Shown in pieces: positions 1 through 5,226 of a stretch of 8,247 bases of DNA. Under the pieces are notes generated by a model. That model was not told the origin of the DNA. It made no database searches and saw only the letters and a list, made by a program, of their open reading frames with translations. The stretch is from the NCBI GenBank assembly GCA_031265345.1, contig JAISCU010000287.1, forward strand, positions 1 through 8,247, in the 5' to 3' direction. The position numbers and the translations under genes were made by a program. This DNA is from Bifidobacteriaceae bacterium. GTDB taxonomy: Bacteria > Actinomycetota > Actinomycetes > Actinomycetales > WQXJ01. The stretch's first letter is position 1. Each line of letters starts with the position of its first letter.

Positions 1-612
1 AACACCCTCGCCACGCCGCTGGGCCAACGGCCGCTCGATTGGGGGGCCGATCTGGTGGTGCACTCCGCCTCCAAGTACCTGGGCGGCCACTCGGACCTGA
101 TAATGGGTGCCGTGGTGGCGGCATCGTCGGAGCATGACACCCAGGTGCGCGACTTCAGGCGCGTCCACGGCGCCACTCCCTCCGCGTTCGACGGGTTCCT
201 GCTGCTGCGGGGGCTGCGGACCCTCGCGCTGCGCACCGAACGGTCCAACGCCTCGGCGGCCACGTTGGCGCGACGCCTGGAGACGCACCCGGCGGTCGAA
301 CGTGTGATCCATCCGTCCCTGGCCTCGCATCCGGGCAACGCCGTCGCCAAGGCGCAGATGAGCGGTTTCGGCGGGGTCGTCTCGATCGAGTTGGCGGGCG
401 GGGCCAAGGCCGCGGACGCCGTGGCCGCCCAGACCAAGTCATGGGCCCCCGCGACTTCCCTGGGCGGTGTCGAATCGATGCTCGAGCGCCGCCGCCGCTG
501 GCCGGGCGAGTTCATCGACGTGCCGGAGAACCTGGTCCGCCTGTCGGTCGGGATCGAGAACGTGGACGACCTCTGGGACGACCTCTCCCAAGCCCTCAGC
601 CGCGCCGAATAA
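1..612 (+). CDS. Cys/Met metabolism PLP-dependent enzyme (cystathionine gamma-synthase/lyase family), 5' partial
   Basis: The reading frame is open from the first base and ends at TAA 610-612, leaving 203 residues. The start and the N-terminal part lie outside the window; family members are usually about 380-400 residues. HSASKYLGGHSD (from base 61) is the family's PLP-lysine motif, with the Schiff-base lysine encoded at 73-75. SLGGVES and the near-terminal LVRLSVGIE, whose Arg binds the substrate carboxylate in relatives, are also present. The usual 'E-H-P-A-x-x-T-H' stretch after SLGGVES is replaced by an arginine-rich ERRRRWPGE, so the exact reaction (gamma-synthase, gamma-lyase or a related beta/gamma-eliminase) cannot be fixed. 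A cytosolic role in methionine/cysteine transsulfuration follows from the family. It is transcribed towards gpsA, with 155 bp between the two stop codons. Confidence 0.9.
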   Translation, partial: NTLATPLGQRPLDWGADLVVHSASKYLGGHSDLIMGAVVAASSEHDTQVRDFRRVHGATPSAFDGFLLLRGLRTLALRTERSNASAATLARRLETHPAVERVIHPSLASHPGNAVAKAQMSGFGGVVSIELAGGAKAADAVAAQTKSWAPATSLGGVESMLERRRRWPGEFIDVPENLVRLSVGIENVDDLWDDLSQALSRAE

Positions 613-613
613 C

Positions 614-698
614 GGGGACGGTACCTTTCCGTGCCCGCCCACCGGTTTTCCACAGGCGTTTGAGCAGGTCAGCCCCTGTGGATAACGGGTCCGTCCCC
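614..698. repeat. Compound palindrome between convergent genes (possible bidirectional terminator or REP-like element)
   Basis: The outer arms GGGGACGG (614-621) and CCGTCCCC (691-698) are perfect inverted repeats. Nested inside are 15-base arms, CCGGTTTTCCACAGG (642-656) and CCTGTGGATAACGGG (675-689), which pair at 13 of 15 positions with an 18-base loop. The left side also holds a small ACGG/CCGT hairpin around a GGTACC site. It starts two bases after the stop of the plus-strand PLP enzyme and lies 69 bases past the end of gpsA. It could therefore serve as a terminator for both, although there is no T-tract. The GGGGAC-type ends resemble REP-like repeats in other bacteria; that is an inference from memory. 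Confidence 0.7.
646..685. other. Pair of inverted DnaA-box-like nonamers
   Basis: TGTGGATAA at 677-685 is the exact reverse complement of the classical DnaA box TTATCCACA. TTTTCCACA at 646-654 is a one-mismatch box in the opposite orientation. Both sit in the inner arms of the palindrome at 614-698. Only two boxes are present, there is no AT-rich unwinding region, and no dnaA/dnaN/rpmH genes are near, so this is not a replication origin. It may be a minor DnaA-binding site or a by-product of the palindrome. Confidence 0.4.
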
Positions 699-767
699 AT
701 TCCATGCCCAAGGGCCGGACGCGAGCGCTTCTGGGGCCGCGAACCACCGGAATCGAACTGAGTCCAG

Positions 768-1799
768 TCAAGCCAGGCGCGTCGACGAAGGCCAGGCCAG
801 GTAGCGGGAGCCTTCCGAACGGAACGGCCGCGCCAACAACTGCTTGCCCATCTCGCCAGCGTCCATGCCCTCATGGATCACCGCCACCACGCCGTCGGTG
901 ATCGGCACCTCCACGCCGATTGACCGGGCTAGCGACTGCACCGCCAGGCAGGTCTGGACCGCCTCGGCCGTGCCGCGAGTGGCCGCCACCGCCTCCTCGA
1001 CGGTCATCCCTTGGCCGATCCGGTGCCCCACCTGGTGGTTTCGGGACAACGAGGACAGGCAGGTGGCCGTCAGGTCGCCGAACCCGGCCATGCCGGCGAA
1101 GGTCTCCAGGTCCGCGCCCTGGGCCAGGCCCACCCGCGTCATCTCCGCCAGGCCCCGAGTCATCAGGGTGGAGCAGGTGTTCAGCCCGAAGCCCATGCCC
1201 CGGGCCGCGCCGACCGCCAACGCGATGATGTTCTTCATCGCCCCGCAGGTCTCCACCCCGACCAGATCAGTGTTGGTGTACGGCCTCAGGTAGCCCGTCG
1301 CCATCGCGGCGGCCAGACGCCGGGCCACGGTCTCGTCGGCGCAGGCCACCACCGTCGCGGAGGGCTGGCGCCGGATCAGCTCGCCGGCCAAGTTAGGCCC
1401 GGAGACCACGGCGACGCGGTCGGCGCCCAGCCCCGCCGAGTCGGCCAGCACCTGGGACATGCGCCGCCCCGTTCCCAACTCGACGCCTTTGATCAAGGAC
1501 GCGACGACGGCATCGGGCGGGATATGCGACCGCAATCCGGTCACGACGCCTGCCGCCGATTGCGCGGCGACCACGATCGCGACCGCCTCGGCACCGTCCA
1601 AAGCCCAAGCCGGGTCGGCGCTCGCGGCGATAAGAGGCAAATCCATGCCGGGGTAGTTGCGCGAGTTCGCGCCCCGGCCCAACTCAGCCGCCAGCTCCGC
1701 GTCGCGGGTGAGCAGCCGGACCTCGGACCCGGCGTCGGCGCAAATCTGGGCGAAGACGGTCCCCCACGCCCCGGCGCCCACCACGGCGATTCGGCTCAT
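768..1799 (-). CDS. gpsA: Glycerol-3-phosphate dehydrogenase [NAD(P)+]
   Basis: The enzyme reduces dihydroxyacetone phosphate to sn-glycerol-3-phosphate in the cytosol, supplying the phospholipid backbone. The product has 343 residues, a normal family length. The N-terminal dinucleotide-binding motif GAGAWG is at 8-13, a conserved Lys is in SLIKG (K104), GPN is at 134-136, and the catalytic-type Lys is in GAMKN (K189). The family stretch GMGFGLN...TRGLAEM runs from about 201 to 220, followed by GFGDLTATC. The frame stays open for 107 codons upstream, but that part is the antisense-like overlap with plsC and is arginine-rich low-complexity sequence. ATG at 1797-1799 starts exactly at the Rossmann strand MSRIAVVG and has a GGAAAGGG Shine-Dalgarno at 1806-1813. 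The plsC stop and this start share one base (TGATG), which indicates translational coupling. The D-Ala-D-Ala ligase gene that often follows gpsA in actinobacteria is not here. Confidence 0.96.
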   Translation of the reverse strand: MSRIAVVGAGAWGTVFAQICADAGSEVRLLTRDAELAAELGRGANSRNYPGMDLPLIAASADPAWALDGAEAVAIVVAAQSAAGVVTGLRSHIPPDAVVASLIKGVELGTGRRMSQVLADSAGLGADRVAVVSGPNLAGELIRRQPSATVVACADETVARRLAAAMATGYLRPYTNTDLVGVETCGAMKNIIALAVGAARGMGFGLNTCSTLMTRGLAEMTRVGLAQGADLETFAGMAGFGDLTATCLSSLSRNHQVGHRIGQGMTVEEAVAATRGTAEAVQTCLAVQSLARSIGVEVPITDGVVAVIHEGMDAGEMGKQLLARPFRSEGSRYLAWPSSTRLA

Positions 1800-2512
1800 C
1801 AGCGGCCCTTTCCGGCGAATTGGTTGTAGGGTTCGGCGGGCGGGGTCTGGCCGCGCAGTTGGCCCACCATCTGGGTCAGCACCCGCATCAGCCGCTCGGT
1901 GCCGACTCGCACCGCCTCGCCCCGATTCTCCCATCCGGCCAGGTCGCTCAGGTCGATAGGCGGCCCGGCGACCACTTCGACCTTGGTCCGGGGGCACACC
2001 CGCGGTATCTTGTGCCCGCGTGGCAGGAGGCGCTGCGCGCCCCATTGGGCCACCGGGATCAGCGGCGCGCCCGTGTCGAGCGCCAGCCTGACCGCGCCCG
2101 GCCGTCCGCGCATGGGCCACAGGTCCGGGTCGCGGGTGACCGTACCCTCGGGATAGACCAGGACCAGTCCGCCCTCGGCGATGGCTTTCTCAGCGCCGTC
2201 GAGAGCCCGGCCGGCCGCGCTGGTGCCCCGCCGAACCGGGATCATCCTCATGCCGCGCATGGCAGCCCCGACAATCGGCGTGTCGAACAACGACTGCTTG
2301 GCCAGCGCCTGCGGTGGCCGCGCCCACCAGGCCAGGTAATGCACCAGCGCCAGGAAGTCCAGCGACGAGATGTGGTTCGCCGCGACAATGAACCCGCCCT
2401 CCTTCGGCAGGTTCTCGCGCCCGCCCCAGGTGCGCTTCAGCAGCAGGCAGGCGATCGGCGCCAGGATCGCGATGACGACCTTGTAGCCAAACGGAACGGG
2501 TGGTTTCGACAT
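1799..2512 (-). CDS. plsC: 1-acyl-sn-glycerol-3-phosphate acyltransferase (PlsC/LPLAT family)
   Basis: The enzyme acylates lysophosphatidic acid at position 2 to give phosphatidic acid at the inner membrane face. The 237-residue product begins with a hydrophobic segment (about residues 8-26). It carries the acyltransferase motif NHISSLD (H47 and D52 of HX4D), the RGMRMIPVRR region (about 86-95) and YPEGT (E122-G123-T124), with APLIPVA near 149-155. The reading frame continues upstream to 2884, but that extension runs through the repeat island at 2620-2911 and gives only repeated, arginine-rich peptides. ATG at 2510-2512 is the sensible start for this family; a GTG five codons upstream is an alternative. 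It forms a coupled pair with gpsA, which makes the substrate precursor. A related acyltransferase of the same superfamily cannot be excluded, but the context favours PlsC. Confidence 0.93.
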   Translation of the reverse strand: MSKPPVPFGYKVVIAILAPIACLLLKRTWGGRENLPKEGGFIVAANHISSLDFLALVHYLAWWARPPQALAKQSLFDTPIVGAAMRGMRMIPVRRGTSAAGRALDGAEKAIAEGGLVLVYPEGTVTRDPDLWPMRGRPGAVRLALDTGAPLIPVAQWGAQRLLPRGHKIPRVCPRTKVEVVAGPPIDLSDLAGWENRGEAVRVGTERLMRVLTQMVGQLRGQTPPAEPYNQFAGKGR

Positions 2513-2536
2513 TCCCACAAGCCTAACGTCGCTTGT
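2513..2536 (-). promoter_or_regulatory. Candidate -10 element and small hairpin just upstream of plsC
   Basis: On the minus strand TAGGCT (2520-2525) fits the actinobacterial TAnnnT -10 pattern and ends seven bases before the plsC ATG, so transcription would begin at or next to the start codon. The -35 region 17-18 bases further up is not recognisable. The perfect six-base inverted repeat ACAAGC/GCTTGT (2517-2522 and 2531-2536, loop 8) overlaps this hexamer and could be an operator or a chance palindrome. There is no strong Shine-Dalgarno. Together with the hairpin after murA this suggests that plsC-gpsA has its own promoter. Confidence 0.4.
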
Positions 2537-2619
2537 CGGGGCGTCCGGCAGCCCCGGTCTTGTCCGGCGCACGATGCCGTGCCCATGCCCCGTCTCAGTC
2601 GTCAAGCTTGCGATCGGTC

Positions 2620-2911
2620 GGTCGGGAGAAAAGACAGGATCCCTGACGCTCGGCGCCGAAATCCATGGATCCTGCGTTTTCACGGGGCGCCGTTTCCGCG
2701 ACAACCATGGATCCTGCGTTTTCAATTTCGTGCCCTTTCCGGCGCGGCCCGCTGACCTGCGGTTCCGTCGTCGGCCGGGCACGGGGCCGGACGCGAAAAC
2801 GCAGGATCCCTGACGCTCGCGAGAATCGGGCCCGGACAAAACGCAGGATCCCTGGCACTCGCGCGCGACAACCATGGATGACAACCATGGATCCTGTCTT
2901 TTCGCCCGACC
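2620..2911. repeat. Large symmetric inverted repeat made of six copies of a GGATCC-centred 15-mer
   Basis: Six copies of GAAAACGCAGGATCC or close variants occur at 2628-2642 (plus), 2667-2681 (minus), 2709-2723 (minus), 2795-2809 (plus), 2837-2851 (plus) and 2889-2903 (minus). The orders of the left three and right three are mirror images. Copy pairs 2/5 and 3/4 both centre on base 2759, and the outermost pair does too once a 13-bp duplication in the right arm is subtracted. The arms are thus 2620-2723 (104 bases) and 2795-2911 (117 = 104+13), with a 71-base loop that itself has CGTGCCC/GGGCACG (2729-2735 and 2777-2783). The outermost 23 bases of the two arms match at 22 positions. Linkers between motifs match at only about 45-55%. 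No transposase, TSD or convincing gene is present. It may be a MITE/REP-like element or a structured RNA; the identity is unknown. Confidence 0.85.
2867..2892 (+). repeat. 13-bp tandem duplication in the right arm of the inverted repeat
   Basis: GACAACCATGGAT occurs twice head to tail at 2867-2879 and 2880-2892. A third copy lies at 2700-2712 in the left arm beside the third GGATCC motif. Removing one of the two adjacent copies makes the two arms of the large inverted repeat equal in length, so this is probably a recent slippage duplication. Confidence 0.85.
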
Positions 2912-2989
2912 ACCATCCTCCAGGCACGCGTGTGATGCCGCGGAGACTTGTGAGCGGGCGCCCTCGTGCCTATTGTCCTAATGTCCTGG

Positions 2990-3028
2990 CCGAACCATAG
3001 TTGGGGACTGTCCACAACTCTGGTTCGG
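2990..3028 (-). terminator. Strong hairpin 3' of murA (probable terminator or processing hairpin)
   Basis: CCGAACCA (2990-2997) pairs perfectly with TGGTTCGG (3021-3028). After one mismatch AGTTG (2999-3003) pairs with CAACT (3015-3019), leaving an 11-base loop. It begins 17 bases beyond the murA stop on the minus strand. No run of T follows, as is common for actinobacterial terminators. It separates murA from the repeat island and plsC. The loop sequence GGGGACTGTCC recalls the GGGGACGG ends of the palindrome at 614-698. Confidence 0.65.
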
Positions 3029-3045
3029 CGCTGCGGAGAGACGGG

Positions 3046-4365
3046 TCAGCGGCGCCAATAGCGCGCGCCGAGCGCGTCCAGCTTGTCGGTGAAATGCTCA
3101 TAGCCCCGGTCGATCAGGCCGATCCCGCTGACCGAGCTGCGGCCCTCGGCGGCCAAAGCCGCGATCAGGTGCGAGAAGCCGCCCCGCAGATCGGGGATCT
3201 CGACCTCGGCGCCGCTCAACGGGGTGGGGCCGGAGATCACCGCCGAATGCTCGTAGTTCCGACGACCGAAACGGCACCACTCCCGACCGCCCAGGCACTC
3301 GCGGTAGAGCTGGATCTGCGCGCCCATCCTGCGCAAGGCCTCGGTGAATCCGAACCGTTTCTCATACACCGTCTCGTGGACGATCGAGATGCCGGTCGCC
3401 TGCGTCAGAGCGACCACGAACGGCTGTTGCCAATCCGTCATGAAGCCCGGATGGACGGCGGTCTCGACGGCCAGCGAGCGCAGTTCGCCGCCAGGGTGCC
3501 AGAAGCGGATGCCGTCATCGGTGACGTCGAAACGCCCACCGACTTTACGGAAATAGTTGAGGTAGGTGGTCAGATCGAGTTGCCGGGCGCCCAGCACCGT
3601 GATGTCGCCGCTGGTGGCGAGGGCCGCGCCAGCCCAGGAGGCGGCCTCGATCCGATCCGGCAGCGAGTAATGATGGTAGCCCCGCATCGACTCGACGCCC
3701 TCGATGCGATACGTGCGGTCAGTCTCCAGGGTGATAATGGCGCCCATCTGCTGGAGCACCGCCACCAGGTCGAGGATCTCCGGCTCGACCGCCGCGCCGC
3801 GCAACTCGGTGATGCCCTCGGCCAGGACCGCCGTCAACAACAGTTGCTCCGTCGCCCCGACCGACGGGTACTCGAGTTCCATCTGCATGCCTTGGAGCCG
3901 CTTGGGCGCGCTCAGCCGGATGCCGTCTGGCTCCTTGTCCACCTCCGCCCCGAAGCGGCGCAACGCCTCCAGGTGGTAGTCGATCGGCCGGCCACCGATG
4001 TTGCAACCCCCCAGGTCGGGGATGAAAGCTTCGCCCAGGCGGTGGAGCAGCGGACCGCACAACAGGATCGGGATGCGCGACGAACCGGCATGGGTGATGA
4101 TGTCGGCGCTCTTGGCGGCCCCGGCGCCGGAGGGGTTCATGGTGACGGCGCCAGCGTCCTCGTCGTGGTCCACCGCCACGCCGTGGGCGCGCAGCAGACC
4201 GGCGACCACTTCCACGTCGCGGATCTTGGGGACGTTGCGCAGAACCGACACTCCCTCGCCGAGCAACGACGCGACCATCGCCTTGGAGACGAAGTTCTTG
4301 GCCCCTCTGACTCTGATCTCGCCTGTCAGTGGGCGGCCGCCCTCGATCTCAAGCACGCCTTGCAC
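3046..4365 (-). CDS. murA: UDP-N-acetylglucosamine 1-carboxyvinyltransferase
   Basis: This enzyme transfers enolpyruvate from PEP to UDP-GlcNAc, the first committed step of peptidoglycan synthesis, in the cytosol. The product has 439 residues, in the family range. The substrate Lys-Asn is at 23-24 (RGAKNF), and the catalytic loop reads GGCNIGGRPID with the fosfomycin-target Cys at 121. The family blocks SVGATEQLLLTAVLAEG, RIEAASWAGAALAT, HPGFMTDWQQP and IPDLRGGFSHLIAALAAEG follow in order. The start is GTG (4363-4365), directly before the conserved LEIEGG...GEIRVRGAKN region; there is no good Shine-Dalgarno. A TAGGCT hexamer lies six bases upstream. The gene is 134 bp downstream of leuD, and its 3' end is closed by the hairpin at 2990-3028. 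It resembles the actinobacterial MurA type found beside leuCD in streptomycetes. Confidence 0.96.
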   Translation of the reverse strand: MQGVLEIEGGRPLTGEIRVRGAKNFVSKAMVASLLGEGVSVLRNVPKIRDVEVVAGLLRAHGVAVDHDEDAGAVTMNPSGAGAAKSADIITHAGSSRIPILLCGPLLHRLGEAFIPDLGGCNIGGRPIDYHLEALRRFGAEVDKEPDGIRLSAPKRLQGMQMELEYPSVGATEQLLLTAVLAEGITELRGAAVEPEILDLVAVLQQMGAIITLETDRTYRIEGVESMRGYHHYSLPDRIEAASWAGAALATSGDITVLGARQLDLTTYLNYFRKVGGRFDVTDDGIRFWHPGGELRSLAVETAVHPGFMTDWQQPFVVALTQATGISIVHETVYEKRFGFTEALRRMGAQIQLYRECLGGREWCRFGRRNYEHSAVISGPTPLSGAEVEIPDLRGGFSHLIAALAAEGRSSVSGIGLIDRGYEHFTDKLDALGARYWRR

Positions 4366-4377
4366 GGGAACAGCCTA
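4366..4377 (-). promoter_or_regulatory. Candidate -10 hexamer for murA
   Basis: On the minus strand TAGGCT (4372-4377) fits TAnnnT and is separated from the GTG start by six bases, which would place the transcript start on the first base of the gene (leaderless). No convincing -35 is visible at 17-19 bases. The same hexamer stands at nearly the same distance before plsC. Confidence 0.35.
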
Positions 4378-4450
4378 CGCGGGTCGGGCGATCCCTGACG
4401 ACTGGGCGCACCGTGCGGGCTCCGTCCTTGTGGGTGGCGCGGGCGGCGAC

Positions 4451-4476
4451 CAGCCCGGCGGCGCGAGCGCGGGCTG
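4451..4476 (-). terminator. Hairpin after leuD
   Basis: CAGCCCG (4451-4457) and CGGGCTG (4470-4476) form a perfect seven-pair GC-rich stem with a 12-base loop, beginning 23 bases past the leuD stop on the minus strand. There is no T-tract. It is a plausible factor-dependent or GC-type terminator, but short GC palindromes are common in DNA of this composition. Confidence 0.35.
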
Positions 4477-4499
4477 ACGCGACGCGGGCGACGGACAGA

Positions 4500-5135
4500 T
4501 CAACTCGGCCGGGCGGGGGCCACCAGCGCGTCCGGCAAATGCTTGGCCGGGAGCGTGCGGGGCCGCCAGGACTCGCGCCGCGCCTCGAAGGCGGCGATCT
4601 GGTCCTCGTGACGGAGGGTCAGGCCGATATCGTCCAACCCCTCCATCAACCGCCACCGCGTGTAGCTGTCGACCTCGAACGGGGCGACCAGGTCGCCGCA
4701 GCGAACCTGGGTCTGGGCCAGGTCGACCGTCATTTCCAGGCCCGGCTCGGCCTCCAACAGTTTCCACAATTGCTCGACCACGTCTTGGGCGACCTGGGCG
4801 GCCAGCAGACCCTGCTTCCCCGCGTTGCCTCGGAAGATGTCCGCGAACCGGGCCGACAGGACGGCCTTGAAGCCGTAGTCGTGGAGAGCCCAGACCGCGT
4901 GCTCGCGGCTCGAGCCGGTGCCGAAATCCGGTCCCGCCACCAGCACCGACCCGTTCGCGTAGGCCGGGCGGTTGATGACGAAATCGGGATCCGTCCGCCA
5001 GGCCGCGAACAAGGCGTCCTCGAAGCCGGACTTGGTGATGCGTTTCAAGTAGACGGCGGGGATGATCTGATCGGTGTCGACGTTGGAGCGCCTGAGCGGC
5101 ACGCCGACGCCCGTGTGGGTGGTGAACTTCTCCAT
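4500..5135 (-). CDS. leuD: 3-isopropylmalate dehydratase small subunit
   Basis: This is the small subunit of isopropylmalate isomerase, which with LeuC converts 2-isopropylmalate to 3-isopropylmalate in leucine synthesis. The product has 211 residues, about ten more than typical because of a loosely conserved C-terminal tail ending in APARPS. The N-terminus [20 protein letters not shown] leads into [19 protein letters not shown], and the swivelling-domain motif [17 protein letters not shown] is near residues 68-84. ATG at 5133-5135 is the start expected for the family. It is preceded by AGAGGA on the minus strand, with a rather long spacing of about 11 bases. It lies 91 bp downstream of leuC, and the gap holds an octamer repeat. 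Confidence 0.96.
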   Translation of the reverse strand: MEKFTTHTGVGVPLRRSNVDTDQIIPAVYLKRITKSGFEDALFAAWRTDPDFVINRPAYANGSVLVAGPDFGTGSSREHAVWALHDYGFKAVLSARFADIFRGNAGKQGLLAAQVAQDVVEQLWKLLEAEPGLEMTVDLAQTQVRCGDLVAPFEVDSYTRWRLMEGLDDIGLTLRHEDQIAAFEARRESWRPRTLPAKHLPDALVAPARPS

Positions 5136-5154
5136 GGTTGATCTGGTCCTCTTG

Positions 5155-5192
5155 GTTCGCTAGTTCGCTAGTTCGCTAGTTCGCTAGTTCGC
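5155..5192. repeat. Octamer microsatellite (TAGTTCGC)n between leuC and leuD
   Basis: Four exact copies of TAGTTCGC run from 5161 to 5192, preceded by the six bases GTTCGC (5155-5160), giving 4.75 units. The tract ends 19 bases upstream of the leuD start codon. Because the period is 8, a TAG on each strand passes through all three frames, so the tract closes all six reading frames. It is not coding; a change in copy number would change the spacing between leuC and leuD. Confidence 0.95.
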
Positions 5193-5226
5193 GGGGTCTG
5201 CGGGTCGCGGGCATGGGTGGGGTCGG

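Noticed and set aside
646..685. Replication origin
   Set aside because: There are only two DnaA-like boxes, no AT-rich stretch and none of the usual origin genes.
730..770. tRNA-like GTTCGATTCC (T-loop type) near the gpsA end
   Set aside because: The flanking bases do not form the five-pair T-stem, and no acceptor, D or anticodon arms could be found.
2513..2884. N-terminal extension of PlsC by about 120 residues
   Set aside because: The frame is open, but it runs through the inverted-repeat island and yields recurring TQDPW/QGSC peptides. The acyltransferase motifs sit at normal positions when ATG 2510-2512 is used.
2620..2911. CRISPR array
   Set aside because: The repeats alternate in orientation, are only 15 bases long with unequal linkers, and no cas gene is present.
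2665..2927. Short ORFs starting with ATGGATCCTGCG (MDPAF) on the plus strand within the island
   Set aside because: They simply translate the repeat motif. Similar open frames exist on both strands because the motif lacks stops. There is no Shine-Dalgarno and no domain.
3001..4398. 465-codon plus-strand ORF opposite murA
   Set aside because: It is the antisense shadow of murA in GC-rich DNA, whereas the minus strand has clear MurA motifs.
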